From Pseudoalteromonas carrageenovora IAM 12662 (lineage in GTDB: Bacteria; Pseudomonadota; Gammaproteobacteria; Enterobacterales; Alteromonadaceae): a stretch of DNA of 64,000 bases. Position numbers and translations under genes: made by a program. The notes beneath the pieces are model-generated. The model did not search any database, was not told where the DNA came from, and was given only the letters and a program-made list of their open reading frames with translations. Of this stretch, positions 48,213 to 59,313 are shown piece after piece. Each line of letters starts with the position of its first letter. The first letter of the stretch is position 1. Location of the stretch: contig NZ_LT965929.1 of the NCBI RefSeq assembly GCF_900239935.1, positions 473,001 through 537,000 on the forward strand, written 5' to 3'.

Positions 48213-48908
48213 ATGAAGTTGTATTTACTTATACTGTGTTTTGCATGCATAAGTGTTAATGCAGCTGAAGTTACTATTGTGACTGAAGTTTTTCCTGATT
48301 TTCAGTACATTGACTCAAACGGCCAACTTGCTGGGCGCTCTGTAGATAAAGTAAAAAAAGCACTTGATACCACTGATATTAAATACAGTATGTCTGCAAA
48401 TAGTTGGGCTGTATCTTATAACGCGGTGCTTAGAGATAAGCACACCTGTATTTTTTCAATAGTGAAACTACCCAACAGAGAAGATAAATTTAGCTGGGTT
48501 GCTGAACTAGAAAGCTTTGACTCAGCTATATACGCGCTTAAATCACGTAACATTCGATTAAATACGCTCAACGATGCAAAAAATTATAAAACAGCTGTAC
48601 TACGCGATAACTTTAGCCACCATTACTTACTAGAGCGAGGCTTTAGCGAAACTAAAAACTTACTTATTATTGACAGTTTAGACAAAATAGATAAATTAAT
48701 AAGTACTCGTCACAACATTCTCGATTTTGTTATTTTGAGTAACAAGCAGTTTAACTTTCGTGCAAAGCGAGAGCCTAAATTAAAACTCCTCGAACCTGTT
48801 TTAAACCTCAATACTCATCAGTCCCCACTTTACTTTGCCTGTAATATAAATATGGAGCAAAGCCTACAAGATAAACTTTCGGCTGCGTTTGACGAAGCTA
48901 AAAAGTAA
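48213..48908 (+). CDS. Periplasmic substrate-binding protein
   Basis: 231 residues with a signal peptide (1-17, cleavage near VNA|AE). The mature start EVTIVTEVFPDFQYIDSNGQLAG and VDKVKKALD are typical of SBP_bac_3-type orphan binding proteins. It is related in style, though not closely in sequence, to the one at 19604. No permease is nearby; the ligand is unknown. Confidence 0.8.
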   Translation: MKLYLLILCFACISVNAAEVTIVTEVFPDFQYIDSNGQLAGRSVDKVKKALDTTDIKYSMSANSWAVSYNAVLRDKHTCIFSIVKLPNREDKFSWVAELESFDSAIYALKSRNIRLNTLNDAKNYKTAVLRDNFSHHYLLERGFSETKNLLIIDSLDKIDKLISTRHNILDFVILSNKQFNFRAKREPKLKLLEPVLNLNTHQSPLYFACNINMEQSLQDKLSAAFDEAKK

Positions 48909-49037
48909 AAAAAACAATATAATTCAATTACCTAAATGTATTTTATGAAATCCTATAAATATAAATTGCTGCGATTAAAAAACCGACTATAATCAGCTGC
49001 TTTTTATTGAAAAAGCGGTAACTTTTTGGAGCGTTAA

Positions 49038-50345
49038 ATGGGTGATTTAATCGGGATTAGCTTGTTGATCTTGATCAGTGCGTTGTTTGCTATGTCAGAA
49101 ATTGCAATTGCGGCGTCGCGAAAAATAAAACTGCGTGTAATGGCAGATGAAGGCAATGTAAAGGCTGCGGCAGTACTTAAGCTGCAAGAAAACCCTGGAG
49201 CCTTTTTTGCCATGATCCAAATCGCGTTAAATGCGATTGCCATTTTAGGTGGTATCGTCGGTGAGCAAGCTCTATCTCCATACGTAAAAAGTGTACTGGT
49301 AATTTTTTATCAGGGCGCACACGTAGAAAAAATTAGCTTTTTATTCTCATTTTTTACTATCACCTCACTTTTTATTTTGTTTGCCGATTTAATGCCAAAG
49401 CGTTTAGCGATGATCATGCCTGAGGCTGTTGCAGTAAGAGTGGTAACTATTATGCGCTGGGTTACGTTTGCGCTTACACCGCTGGTGATGTTTTTTAATG
49501 GTGTAACCAACTTTGTACTGCGTTTATTTAAAGTACCCGCTGAACGAGAGGACATAGTAACAACCGAAGATATAGTCGCAATGATGGATGCAGGCGCAGA
49601 GTACGGCAGCTTACAGCAACAAGAGTATGAGCTAATAGGTAACGTTTTTGATTTAGAAGCTCGGTTTTTATCAAGTGTAATGACTCCTCGCGACCAAATT
49701 GTGTATTTTGATTTAAATGAAAGTAGCCACGATATAGCGACAAAAATTATTGATCACCCACATAATCATTTTTTAGTGGTGTCGGGTAATTTAGATAAAT
49801 TACGTGGCTCGGTAGAATCAAAAGATATACTACGACAAGTATTAAAAGGTGAGCCTGCTAATATTAAACAAGAGCTGATTGAAACAGATGTGTTTTATTT
49901 ACCAGAAACATTAAGCCTATCTGAAGCCTTAAATGCCTTTAAAAGTGCAGCTAAGCCGTTTGCTGTTGTAGTAAATGAATATGCACTTTCTGTCGGTATT
50001 GTAACTGTAAAAGACTTGATGAAAGGGTTTATGGGCGATTTGATCACTCACCAAGGTGATGAATTAATTATACAGCGCGATAAAAATTCATGGCTGGTAG
50101 ATGGCTTAACACCTATTACCGATTTAGCTAAGGTACTAGATATTGAAGAGTTTCCTGAGCAAATGCATTATGAAACAGTGGCAGGCTTTTTAATTTATAA
50201 CATGAAGCGTATTCCTAAGCGGGCTGAGCATTTAACTTTTTCAGGATTTAAATTTGAAGTTGTTGATGTAGAGGGAATTAGAGTTGAGCAATTATTAGTA
50301 TCAAGGGTTATACCAGAGCCAAGTACACACACTTCTCTATCTTAA
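49038..50345 (+). CDS. CorC/HlyC-family (DUF21-CBS) transporter
   Basis: 435 residues. The DUF21/CNNM membrane domain covers about 1-180 with SEIAIAASRKIKLR and QIALNAIAILGGIVGE. The CBS pair lies at about 205-335 (SSVMTPRDQIVYFD opens it), and a CorC_HlyC domain at about 350-425. The older name hemolysin is misleading; relatives export Mg2+ or Co2+ or act in their resistance. Single gene followed by a strong terminator. Confidence 0.92.
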   Translation: MGDLIGISLLILISALFAMSEIAIAASRKIKLRVMADEGNVKAAAVLKLQENPGAFFAMIQIALNAIAILGGIVGEQALSPYVKSVLVIFYQGAHVEKISFLFSFFTITSLFILFADLMPKRLAMIMPEAVAVRVVTIMRWVTFALTPLVMFFNGVTNFVLRLFKVPAEREDIVTTEDIVAMMDAGAEYGSLQQQEYELIGNVFDLEARFLSSVMTPRDQIVYFDLNESSHDIATKIIDHPHNHFLVVSGNLDKLRGSVESKDILRQVLKGEPANIKQELIETDVFYLPETLSLSEALNAFKSAAKPFAVVVNEYALSVGIVTVKDLMKGFMGDLITHQGDELIIQRDKNSWLVDGLTPITDLAKVLDIEEFPEQMHYETVAGFLIYNMKRIPKRAEHLTFSGFKFEVVDVEGIRVEQLLVSRVIPEPSTHTSLS

Positions 50346-50372
50346 TTGTATATATAACTAAACTTATATATG

Positions 50373-50399
50373 GCCAAGCTTAAAAAGCTTGGCTTTTTT
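50373..50399 (+). terminator. Terminator after the CorC-like gene
   Basis: A 9-bp perfect stem (50373-50381 with 50385-50393) is followed directly by six T's. Confidence 0.93.
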
Positions 50400-50589
50400 A
50401 TTGTTGTGATAAAAATGTGTCCCTAAAATATAAAGGCCTGCCAACATATTAAAACGTTTAATTTTCATACTCATGTTTTTAAGTTTTCATTGCGTTAACA
50501 TCAAATACAACCTATTACGTATATTACACTTAAGAGTGTAAGTTTGTGTAAATTCCTCATAATTTAGATTCATAATCAGCCAGTTTTAA

Positions 50590-50613
50590 TTTAGAATGAT
50601 CGTTCACTCTAAA
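50590..50613. promoter_or_regulatory. Palindromic operator upstream of the RND efflux operon
   Basis: A 24-bp inverted repeat, TTTAGAATGA-TCGT-TTCACTCTAAA in outline (10 of 12 positions paired), ends 16 bases before the adaptor ATG. This overlaps where transcription must start. It is the form expected for a TetR dimer, and a TetR gene ends the operon region. Confidence 0.75.
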
Positions 50614-50629
50614 CTAAAAGGTATTTAAC

Positions 50630-51799
50630 ATGCAGCGTTCCCGCATCGCTTTATTTGTATTATCAGCCCTCGTTGGTTCTGTTGCTTTAACTGGTTGTGA
50701 TAAAGCGGCTGATCAGTCACAAGCATCAGCGCCTCAAGCTGTTCCAGTGGGTGTAATTACATTAAAAAGCCAAGCGCTTACTCTCAAAAAAGAGCTTCCT
50801 GGTCGTATTAGCGCATTTCAAATTGCTGAAATTCGTCCGCAAGTAAGCGGTATTGTGCAATCTCGATTATTCGAAGAAGGTAAGGAGGTTAAAAAAGGTC
50901 AAGCTCTTTATCAAATTGACCCTGCTACTTTTGAAGCAGACCTAGCCGCAAGTGAAGCCGCCGTTGCTCGTGCGGAGGCAAGTATTGCGAGCTCTAAATC
51001 AAAAGCGTCTCGTTACAGCGAACTATTAAAAATTAAAGCCGTAAGCCAGCAAGACTTTGACGAAGCTGATGCAGCGTCTAAACAAGCAAACGCTGAATTG
51101 TTAACGGCTAAAGCACAATTAAAGTCAGCGCAAATCAACCTTGATTACAGCCATGTATCTTCTCCTATTAGTGGCCAAATTAGTAAATCAAGCGTAACAG
51201 TAGGTGCATTAGTAAGTGCTAATCAAAGCACTGCACTTGCAACAGTGACTCAATTAGACCCAATTTATATTGATTTAACCCAATCCAGCAACGAGCTTAC
51301 TCAGCTTAAAAAAGCACTCGCTTCGGGTAATTTAGGGATTGATGCTCAAAGCCAAACTGACGTTGAATTAACTATGGAAGATGGCTCTGCATACTCTCAC
51401 AAAGGAACGTTGCAGTTCTCTGAGGTTACCGTTGACCCAAGCACGGGCTCTGTCACGTTGCGTGCTAAATTCCCTAACCCTGAAAAACTTTTATTACCGG
51501 GTATGTATGCACGTGCCTCTGTGGTTGAGGGTGTTAAAGCCAATGCTATTTTAGTTCCTCAGCGTGGTGTAAGCCGAAATAATAAAGGCGAGCCAACAGC
51601 TATGGTGGTAGGCAAAGACAATAAAGTAGAAAGTCGCGTATTAAAAGTAGATAGAACCATTGGCTCTAATTGGCTTGTAAGTGACGGTTTAAGCGATGGC
51701 GATAAATTAATTGTAGAAGGTTTACAAAAAATTCGTCCAGGAGCGCAAGTTACGCCTTCTGAAGTGCAATCGTCTACTAGCGCCAACAACGCGCAATAA
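50630..51799 (+). CDS. RND efflux periplasmic adaptor (AcrA/MexA type)
   Basis: 389 residues. Lipoprotein signal with lipobox ALTGC (Cys near 23). Then come the barrel-sandwich half (EIRPQVSGIVQSRLFEEGKEVKKGQ), an alpha-hairpin at about 100-165, and beta-barrel and membrane-proximal domains (LLPGMYARASVVEG). It links the inner-membrane pump to the outer-membrane channel. First gene of the three-gene operon; the permease follows after 12 bases. Confidence 0.95.
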   Translation: MQRSRIALFVLSALVGSVALTGCDKAADQSQASAPQAVPVGVITLKSQALTLKKELPGRISAFQIAEIRPQVSGIVQSRLFEEGKEVKKGQALYQIDPATFEADLAASEAAVARAEASIASSKSKASRYSELLKIKAVSQQDFDEADAASKQANAELLTAKAQLKSAQINLDYSHVSSPISGQISKSSVTVGALVSANQSTALATVTQLDPIYIDLTQSSNELTQLKKALASGNLGIDAQSQTDVELTMEDGSAYSHKGTLQFSEVTVDPSTGSVTLRAKFPNPEKLLLPGMYARASVVEGVKANAILVPQRGVSRNNKGEPTAMVVGKDNKVESRVLKVDRTIGSNWLVSDGLSDGDKLIVEGLQKIRPGAQVTPSEVQSSTSANNAQ

Positions 51800-51811
51800 C
51801 GGAGAGTTTTA

Positions 51812-54800
51812 ATGTCACGATTTTTTATCGACAGACCCATTTTTGCATGGGTACTGGCAATAGTAGTGATGCTAGCGGGTATTTTGGCGATTCAAAGTTT
51901 GCCAATTGCTCAGTATCCGTCAATTGCACCGCCGGCAATTAGTATTACAGCAACGTATCCAGGCGCATCTGCTCGTACGCTTGAAGATACGGTTACGCAG
52001 GTAATAGAGCAAAAAATGAAAGGGCTTGATGGCTTGCTATACATGTCATCTACGTCTGAATCGAGTGGTTCAGCAACACTTACACTTTCATTTAGTGCCG
52101 AAACAGATCCTGATATTGCACAGGTACAAGTGCAAAATAAATTAGCGACCGCTACACCTCTTTTACCTGAAGAAGTACAAAGGCAAGGTGTAACTGTCGC
52201 CAAGTCTGCACGTAACTTTTTGATGGTTTTAGGTTTTGTATCAAAAGATGGCAGCATGACCAATATCGATATTGGTGATTATGTTTCGTCAAACGTTCAA
52301 GACATTGTGTCGCGCGTTGAAGGGGTAGGTGAAGTACAATTGTTTGGTTCTCAATACGCTATGCGTGTGTGGTTAGACCCAGCTAAACTACAAAACTACA
52401 AGCTAACACCTGCTGATATTAGCGCTTCAATTAGTGCGCAAAATGCACAAGTGTCTGCCGGCCAATTAGGTGGCATGCCCGCAATTGAAGGGCAGCAGTT
52501 AAACGCGACTGTTACAGCGCAAAGTCGTTTACAAACTGCTGAGCAGTTTGAACAAATTTTAGTAAAAACAAATGCAGATGGTTCTTTTGTGCGTCTTAAA
52601 GATGTTGCGCGTGTTGAGCTTGGCGGCGAAAGTTACCGCGTAGTTGCACGTTACGATGGTCAACCAGCATCGGGTTTAGGTATTAAACTTGCTAGTGGCG
52701 CTAACGCACTTGATACAGCTGACGGTGTAAAAGCAGCCATTGAAGAGTTAAAACCATACTTCCCTGAAGGCTTAGATGTCGTCGTACCTTACGACACGAC
52801 ACCGTTTGTATCATTATCAATTGAAAAAGTAGTACATACCCTCATTGAAGCGATTGTGTTGGTATTTGTTGTAATGTACTTATTTTTACAAAACTTCCGC
52901 GCAACGCTTATCCCAACTATAGCGGTACCTGTTGTACTACTAGGTACATTCGCGATTTTGTATACTTTTGGTTACTCAATAAATACATTAACTATGTTTG
53001 CTATGGTACTGGCCATCGGCCTATTAGTTGATGATGCGATTGTTGTAGTAGAAAACGTTGAACGTGTAATGAGTGAAGAAAAACTCTCTGCGCTTGAAGC
53101 AACGCGTAAATCGATGGATGAGATTAAAGGTGCGCTGGTTGGTATTGCAATGGTGCTTTCAGCGGTATTTATTCCAATGGCCTTTTTTAGTGGCTCAACG
53201 GGTATTATTTATCGTCAGTTTTCGATTACGCTTGTATCAGCTATGGGCTTATCGGTACTAGTGGCGCTAATTTTAACGCCTGCTTTATGTGCAACGCTTT
53301 TAAAGCCAAGCCACGTTCATAATAACGACTCTCTATTTGGTAAGTTTTTCACCGGATTTAACCGTGGTTTTGATAAAACAAACTCAGGTGCTCAAAGCTT
53401 TGTGAGTCGTATGATCCATTTATCTAAGCGCTACTTGCTTATTTATGGGGTGATAGTAGGCGGAATGGTTTATGTATTCTCAAGCTTGCCAACGGCATTT
53501 TTACCTGATGAAGACCAAGGTATTTTGTTTAACCAAGTATCATTACCAGCAGGCTCTACAACACAAGAAACACTTGAAGTTGTTAAAAAGGTAGAGAATC
53601 ACTTTTTGAATGACCAATCTGATGCAGTAAACGGTATTTTTACCGTAACTGGTTTTAGTTTTGCAGGTTCTGGTCAAAACTCAGCGATTGCCTTTGTTAA
53701 CTTTAAGCACTGGGATGAACGCCAAGGTGATGGTTTATCTGTGCAAGCAGTTGCAGGTAAAGCAATGGGCTATTTTTCAACAATTAAAGAGGCATTTGTA
53801 TTTGCTTTTCCACCACCGGCAATTGTAGAGCTAGGTACAGCCAACGGCTTTAATGTATTTTTACAAGACCGCGTAGGGTTAGGGCACGATGCACTGCTAG
53901 CTGCACGAAATCAGTTATTAGGAATGGCTGCGCAAAGCCCAATACTCGCTGGCGTGCGTCCTAATGGTCAAGAAGATATGCCAGAGCTACAGCTTGATAT
54001 TGACTTAGCAAAAGCAGAAGCACTTGGTTTATCGCAAGCAGATATTAACAGTACGCTTGCCACCGCGTGGGGTAGTAGTTATGTAAATGACTTTATTGAC
54101 CGTGGCCGTGTTAAAAAAGTATATCTACAAGGTGATGCCGATTCGCGCATGGTACCTGAGGATTTAAACAAATGGTATGTACGTAATGATAGTGGCGACA
54201 TGGTTCCGTTTTCAGCATTTGCTAGTTCATTTTGGACATATGGCTCGCCACGACTAGAGCGCTACAATGGTTTTTCTGCAATGGAAATTCAAGGTAGTGC
54301 TGCGCCAGGTTACAGTACAGGCCAAGCAATGGACGAAATTGAGCGTTTAGTTAAGCAGCTACCAAATGGTATTGCATCTGAGTGGACCGGTATTTCATTC
54401 CAAGAGCGCTCTAGCAGTGGCCAGGCACCATTGTTGTATGGCTTGTCATTATTGTTTGTATTTTTATGTTTAGCAGCACTTTATGAAAGTTGGTCGGTAC
54501 CATTTGCAGTAATGATGATTGTGCCTTTAGGTATATTTGGTGCAATTATGGCAGCGCTTGGAGGCGGCTTATCAAACGATATTTACTTGCAGGTAGGGTT
54601 ACTAACAACCATAGGGCTCGCCTCTAAAAATGCGATACTTATTGTTGAATTTGCGATTCATAAAATGGATGAAGGCTTGGGCTTAGTGGATGCTGCTATT
54701 GCGGCTGTGCGCTTGCGTTTACGTCCAATATTGATGACTTCTTTAGCGTTTATTTGTGGTGTTTTACCGCTAGCCATTGCATCAAGCGCAGGTTCGGGTG

Positions 54801-54946
54801 CACAAAACGCATTGGGTATTTCTATAATTGGTGGCACACTCGCTTCGTCAATTTTAGTGGTGGTATTTGTACCGTTATTCTTTGTGTTAGTGCGTAAAGT
54901 TTTCCCTGGCAAAAAGAATGATACAGTTAAGGAGAGCGCACAATGA
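51812..54946 (+). CDS. RND multidrug efflux permease (AcrB/MexB type)
   Basis: 1044 residues, the usual length of HAE-1 pumps. Starts [20 protein letters not shown]. The proton-relay Asp pair is in [18 protein letters not shown] near 407, and the second half has the matching [11 protein letters not shown] with its Lys near 936. Twelve helices and two large periplasmic loops form a trimer. It exports drugs and other amphiphiles using the proton gradient. It overlaps the outer-membrane gene by four bases. Confidence 0.97.
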   Translation: MSRFFIDRPIFAWVLAIVVMLAGILAIQSLPIAQYPSIAPPAISITATYPGASARTLEDTVTQVIEQKMKGLDGLLYMSSTSESSGSATLTLSFSAETDPDIAQVQVQNKLATATPLLPEEVQRQGVTVAKSARNFLMVLGFVSKDGSMTNIDIGDYVSSNVQDIVSRVEGVGEVQLFGSQYAMRVWLDPAKLQNYKLTPADISASISAQNAQVSAGQLGGMPAIEGQQLNATVTAQSRLQTAEQFEQILVKTNADGSFVRLKDVARVELGGESYRVVARYDGQPASGLGIKLASGANALDTADGVKAAIEELKPYFPEGLDVVVPYDTTPFVSLSIEKVVHTLIEAIVLVFVVMYLFLQNFRATLIPTIAVPVVLLGTFAILYTFGYSINTLTMFAMVLAIGLLVDDAIVVVENVERVMSEEKLSALEATRKSMDEIKGALVGIAMVLSAVFIPMAFFSGSTGIIYRQFSITLVSAMGLSVLVALILTPALCATLLKPSHVHNNDSLFGKFFTGFNRGFDKTNSGAQSFVSRMIHLSKRYLLIYGVIVGGMVYVFSSLPTAFLPDEDQGILFNQVSLPAGSTTQETLEVVKKVENHFLNDQSDAVNGIFTVTGFSFAGSGQNSAIAFVNFKHWDERQGDGLSVQAVAGKAMGYFSTIKEAFVFAFPPPAIVELGTANGFNVFLQDRVGLGHDALLAARNQLLGMAAQSPILAGVRPNGQEDMPELQLDIDLAKAEALGLSQADINSTLATAWGSSYVNDFIDRGRVKKVYLQGDADSRMVPEDLNKWYVRNDSGDMVPFSAFASSFWTYGSPRLERYNGFSAMEIQGSAAPGYSTGQAMDEIERLVKQLPNGIASEWTGISFQERSSSGQAPLLYGLSLLFVFLCLAALYESWSVPFAVMMIVPLGIFGAIMAALGGGLSNDIYLQVGLLTTIGLASKNAILIVEFAIHKMDEGLGLVDAAIAAVRLRLRPILMTSLAFICGVLPLAIASSAGSGAQNALGISIIGGTLASSILVVVFVPLFFVLVRKVFPGKKNDTVKESAQ

Positions 54947-56361
54947 GCATTAAATCCTTCAGCCTAAGTGCACTTACATTACTTATATTAAGTGGTTGCC
55001 AATTAGCACCAGAACAAAAAGATATTGCTTTACCAGTACCTGATGCATATGCATCAGGTACTGAGCAGGCTTCAGCTGTGCAGCTAAACTGGCAGCAGTT
55101 TTTTAATGACGATAAACTGCAAACATTAATTACCCAAAGCCTTGAGCATAATAAAGACCTACAAATAGCAGTACTTAACGTGCAGCGAGTACGTGGGCTT
55201 TATCAAATTGAAGACTCAGCATTATATCCATCACTTGATTTAAATGCCTCTGGTACACGCCAGCGTTTACCTGGGGATTTATCAAGCACGGGTGAAGCAG
55301 CGATTAGTTCGCAGTATAGTGCAACTGTTGGTATTACCTCATATGAGCTTGATATTTGGGGAAAAGTACGTAACCAGTCAGCACAGGCACTGCAAAACTT
55401 ATACTCTACAGAGCTTAGCCAGTACAGCACGCAGGTATCGTTAATTTCAGAACTTGCTAATGCATGGCTTAACTATGCAACAGATTTACAGTTGCTAGAG
55501 CTTGCAAAAGAAACATTAACCTCGCAGCAAGAATCACTTTCGCTTACGCAAAAAAGCTTTGATTTAGGTGCAACGTCTTCTATTACACTTGAGCAACTTA
55601 AAAGCACCGTTGCTACAGCAAAAGTAGATATTGCGACCTACAAACGTTTACTTAAGCGTGATAAAAGCGCGCTTGATTTGTTAGTTGGCAAGCCTGTTTC
55701 GGCCGATTTACTGCCAACTAAAGATTTAACCAATCTGATTAGTATGCCAGAAGTACCGGTAGGTTTACCGTCTGACTTACTCTCGCAGCGCCCAGATATA
55801 AAAGCGGCTGAGCATTTACTACTAGCAGCTAACGCGAATATTGGCATTGCACGTGCTGCGTTTTACCCAAGTATTAGCTTAACGGCTAATGCAGGGACCG
55901 CTTCAAGCGACTTAAGTGGTTTGTTTGATTCGGGTTCGGGTACGTGGAGCTTTGTACCTTCAATTAGCTTGCCTATTTTTAATATGGGGCGTAACCAAGC
56001 AAATCTTGATGTGGCAAAAGCCGATCAAGCAATTGCGGTGGCAACGTACCAGCAAAAAATTCAAAATGCGTTTCGCGAAGTTGCCGATGCACTTGCTGAT
56101 AGAGAAGGTTACCAAGAGCAACTAAGTGCGCTTGATATGCTTATAAGTAGCCGACAAATCACGTTTGATTTATCAAAAATGCGTTACGAAAAAGGCGCAG
56201 ATAGCTACTTGCAAGTACTTGATGCTCAGCGTACGTGGTACGGCGCGCAGCAACAATTAATTTCGGGTCAGCAAGCGTATCTTGCAAGCCAAATTAATTT
56301 GTACAAAGCGCTTGGTGGCGGATGGAACGTAACCAGTGAAACAGCTCAGGAAGAGAAATAA
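54943..56361 (+). CDS. RND outer-membrane channel lipoprotein (OprM/NodT type)
   Basis: 472 residues with lipobox LILSGC (Cys near 19). Two TolC-like repeats show [32 protein letters not shown] and [14 protein letters not shown]. The ATG overlaps the permease stop (ATGA). It forms the trimeric outer channel of this pump. A GC-rich inverted repeat (GCGGCTTTTAAAGCCGC) lies directly after the stop without a clear U-tract. Confidence 0.95.
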   Translation: MSIKSFSLSALTLLILSGCQLAPEQKDIALPVPDAYASGTEQASAVQLNWQQFFNDDKLQTLITQSLEHNKDLQIAVLNVQRVRGLYQIEDSALYPSLDLNASGTRQRLPGDLSSTGEAAISSQYSATVGITSYELDIWGKVRNQSAQALQNLYSTELSQYSTQVSLISELANAWLNYATDLQLLELAKETLTSQQESLSLTQKSFDLGATSSITLEQLKSTVATAKVDIATYKRLLKRDKSALDLLVGKPVSADLLPTKDLTNLISMPEVPVGLPSDLLSQRPDIKAAEHLLLAANANIGIARAAFYPSISLTANAGTASSDLSGLFDSGSGTWSFVPSISLPIFNMGRNQANLDVAKADQAIAVATYQQKIQNAFREVADALADREGYQEQLSALDMLISSRQITFDLSKMRYEKGADSYLQVLDAQRTWYGAQQQLISGQQAYLASQINLYKALGGGWNVTSETAQEEK

Positions 56362-56457
56362 TATTTGCGGCTTTTAAAGCCGCATTACATATTTATATAG
56401 CGAGACTATTTATAGCTCTTGCTTTACTGAGTTTATGACTTGGTAGTGGAGTTGAAC

Positions 56458-57081
56458 ATGAAGCCTAAAGCAAAAAGGCAAACAGATCCCGCTATAGCGC
56501 AAGCTAGGCGCGAACAAATACTAACAGCTGCTGCAGAGTGTTTTCGCCGAAAAGGTTACCACGGTGCAGGCATGGCTGAAATATCTAAAACGGCAGGGAT
56601 GAGTGCAGGCCATATTTATAATTACTTTGAAAGTAAAGAAGCAATTATAGAAAGCATTATTGAAAAAGACATGGAAGAAATGTTTTCTATCTTCCAACAG
56701 TTTGAAGATCACCCTGGTGATGTTTTAGCAGCTCTTTTAGATGGCTTAAACATTGGTGTTCAAAGGCATATGGACACAGGGGCATGTGTAGTTGATTTAG
56801 ATATGATGGCTGAAGCAGGTCGTAACGCTAAAGTAGCTTCACTGCTGCGCGATATGGATATTCAAGCACGCACACGTATGAGGCAGCTTTTAACAAGTGA
56901 GCGAAGTACACTAAAAAATATTGAAGAGCAGGAGCTTGAAAGCCGCATTAACGTTATTTTTTCGATGATGGCAGGGTTATTACTGCGAAAGGTACTTTAT
57001 CCTGAATTAACAGAAGAGACCGTTTTAATCGCTTTACGCCCAGCAATGAAAACATTATTAATGCCTTTTGATGAAGCGTAG
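56458..57081 (+). CDS. TetR-family regulator of the RND operon (probable)
   Basis: 207 residues from ATG 56458 (MKPKAKRQTDPAIAQ, GGAG upstream). The N-terminal helix-turn-helix is AEISKTAGMSAGHIYNYFESKEAIIESI, followed by a helical ligand domain with a C-terminal hydrophobic helix pair. It lies 96 bases after the channel gene on the same strand, and probably represses the operon through the palindrome at 50590-50613. An AcrR-like function is inferred from position. Confidence 0.9.
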   Translation: MKPKAKRQTDPAIAQARREQILTAAAECFRRKGYHGAGMAEISKTAGMSAGHIYNYFESKEAIIESIIEKDMEEMFSIFQQFEDHPGDVLAALLDGLNIGVQRHMDTGACVVDLDMMAEAGRNAKVASLLRDMDIQARTRMRQLLTSERSTLKNIEEQELESRINVIFSMMAGLLLRKVLYPELTEETVLIALRPAMKTLLMPFDEA

Positions 57082-57144
57082 TCGCACTTTTTTACCCCTA
57101 AACAATAAGCTAGCCAAATTTGGCTAGCTTATTTGCTCAATACC

Positions 57145-58245
57145 TTAAAAACGCTCTATTGACCATTGCAACGCAATGATTGCAATAGCGACAGACCCCA
57201 TAGGCATAACCCATTTTTTATACCATGTGTAGTTTCTCGCATAGATTAATACTGGCAAAGCAATGAGTAATATACTCAACTGGCCTATTTCAACGCCTAA
57301 ATTAAATGCCAAAATACTGAGTAATTGGTAATCGCTAGAAAGGCCAAGCTCGCCTAATACACTGGCAAACCCCATACCGTGTAATAACCCAAAAGCAAAT
57401 GTTAGCCAACCTAAGCGAAGTACAAGTGGCCAGACATTATTTAAAGCTGCAAAAAGCACTGATAAAGCAATTCCAAGCTCTACCCAGCGACTATTTGGCG
57501 AGACTAAGTTCATAGCTGTGGCGGTAAGTGTAATAGAATGTGCAAGGGTAAAGGCAGTGACGATCCAGGCGGTATGCTTAATTATTTGCTTTTTAGAGCT
57601 GATCCCTTGCCATGCTTTATTGCTGCGAGTTAATACACAGGTAAGTAATAAAGCGATTAAAAATAAAATATGATCAATACCAATCCAAATATGTAAAACA
57701 CCTTGATACACGTACTGATTAAACGTACTGAGGTAACTTGATTGCTCAAAGCTAAATGTTTGTTTAGCATCGTCGGTACTAAATACGCGTGATACGTCGT
57801 TAATATTTACAATAGATTTATGGTTTGCATCAGTGTTAAAAAAGGCTGAATAAGTAAGTGTGATGGGCGATACGTTTTTGCAATTAAATAAAAGCGGAAT
57901 GACTAAATAAGGCTGATTGAAATGATTGTCGAGCTGGTATGTCCCTTCACTTTTTAAAAGGCACAACTGATCATTCTGTGTAACCTTTAGATTATCGTTA
58001 ACGAAGCGCGTAATTGAGCCGCGTTTGGCTTTTATTTCAGTCCACGAAATTTGCCCATTTTTATCTAAATCAAGGGCAACTTCATGCTCTAAATCGGTAA
58101 TGTTAATTTGCCAATTACCCGCGTATTGGTTGGAGGGGGCGTTGTTATTTAAGGTAATATAACTAGTGCTTAACTGATGAGCAAAGCTGTTCATTGAAAA
58201 AATGCATAGCATTAAAGTCATTATAAATAGATAAGGCGTTTTCAT
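57145..58245 (-). CDS. HupE/UreJ-family membrane protein
   Basis: 366 residues. Signal peptide 1-22 (SFA|HQ), a soluble region to about 180 with an EF-hand-like DLDKNGQISWTEIK (about 59-72), then seven or so membrane helices with the family motifs GIDHILFLIALLL, TAFTLAHSITLT and FGLLHGMGFASVLGE. HupE/UreJ members bear conserved His/Asp and are thought to move nickel or another metal. Last gene of the DUF4331 operon, 11 bases after the TPR gene. Metal and direction are not known here. Confidence 0.88.
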   Translation of the reverse strand: MKTPYLFIMTLMLCIFSMNSFAHQLSTSYITLNNNAPSNQYAGNWQINITDLEHEVALDLDKNGQISWTEIKAKRGSITRFVNDNLKVTQNDQLCLLKSEGTYQLDNHFNQPYLVIPLLFNCKNVSPITLTYSAFFNTDANHKSIVNINDVSRVFSTDDAKQTFSFEQSSYLSTFNQYVYQGVLHIWIGIDHILFLIALLLTCVLTRSNKAWQGISSKKQIIKHTAWIVTAFTLAHSITLTATAMNLVSPNSRWVELGIALSVLFAALNNVWPLVLRLGWLTFAFGLLHGMGFASVLGELGLSSDYQLLSILAFNLGVEIGQLSILLIALPVLIYARNYTWYKKWVMPMGSVAIAIIALQWSIERF

Positions 58246-58256
58246 AGTGTGTCTCT

Positions 58257-59267
58257 TTACATCGCTTGGGCTTGAATGAGTAATTGCTCATCGGCGCTCA
58301 TTTTGGCCTGCTGCCAATTAATATGAGCCCAGTAAAGTGCTTTGTCGCGATTAGGTTGTACGTCTAGATAATATTTAGCTAAATCACTCGCATGAAACGT
58401 ATCTTTGCGAAGCTCACGTAGTGTAACTCTTTGCGCCATTAGATTTTGCCATTTTTTACCTGTTTTATTTAATTTTTTTTCTGCAATGGCGAGTCTTAGC
58501 AAAATAGCATCTTCTAAATTATTTTTATCAGGAAGTAATGCACTCAATGTATTTAAAACATCGGTATGCAGAGCAAGAGCAAGGTGAATATCAGCCCACA
58601 AAACAATAAGGCTTACTGGGGCGTTTACTAAATTAACACTTTGTAAGTGTGAGAGTGCTTGTTTGTAATTCCCAAGGCGATAGCTCATTTCGCTCAAAAC
58701 ATGTTTTGTAGCAAAGCTAGTGGGCTTATTATTAATTATTTTGACTAATGCTTGATAACTTTTTAATAAATCTTGATGCTGGCTTTGTACGTCTAACACA
58801 CAGGTACTTGCAGTAATTGTGCTTACGTGAGAAATTAAAGCAATGCAATGTTGCTTTGCTTTTAAAAACTGCCCCTGAACCATGTATATATTAGCTAATA
58901 ATAAATGACTGTTGCTATGGTTAGGTTCGCTAATTAAAACTTCATTCGCTACAGTAATTGCTTGTTCAAAAAGGTGCTCTTTTTGCAGCACTCTTGCATA
59001 TAAATAGCCAATTTGAGGTGATGGAGTTTGTTTATATAATTGTGCTAAACGCGTTTTTAATAAACCTTGTAAGCGCTCTGTTTGACCTGCATATTGGCTG
59101 TTAGTAACTAAGGCATTTATTTCTTCAAGGGTAAGAGAAGCGCTAAGAGTAGAGTTACTTGTTGCAATTACTGCATCTTCTTTTGGCGTGTAAGGTGCAG
59201 CATTTAGCCCTAAAGAGGTTATGCTTATAGCTATAAATACTACGGGTTTAAATACTGAAAAATGCAT
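58257..59267 (-). CDS. Secreted TPR protein of the DUF4331 operon
   Basis: 336 residues, signal peptide about 1-23 (LGLNA|AP). Tetratricopeptide-like helices cover most of the rest (GYLYARVLQKEHLFEQAITVANEVL, SHLLLANIYMVQGQFLKAKQH, MSYRLGNYKQALSHLQSVNL). It is probably a periplasmic scaffold. It is 46 bases after the lipoprotein gene and 11 before the HupE-like gene, so part of one transcript. Confidence 0.82.
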   Translation of the reverse strand: MHFSVFKPVVFIAISITSLGLNAAPYTPKEDAVIATSNSTLSASLTLEEINALVTNSQYAGQTERLQGLLKTRLAQLYKQTPSPQIGYLYARVLQKEHLFEQAITVANEVLISEPNHSNSHLLLANIYMVQGQFLKAKQHCIALISHVSTITASTCVLDVQSQHQDLLKSYQALVKIINNKPTSFATKHVLSEMSYRLGNYKQALSHLQSVNLVNAPVSLIVLWADIHLALALHTDVLNTLSALLPDKNNLEDAILLRLAIAEKKLNKTGKKWQNLMAQRVTLRELRKDTFHASDLAKYYLDVQPNRDKALYWAHINWQQAKMSADEQLLIQAQAM

Positions 59268-59313
59268 GTTTATATCCTTTGAAAAAAGCCATCCATGGCC
59301 ATCAGCTTAATTA

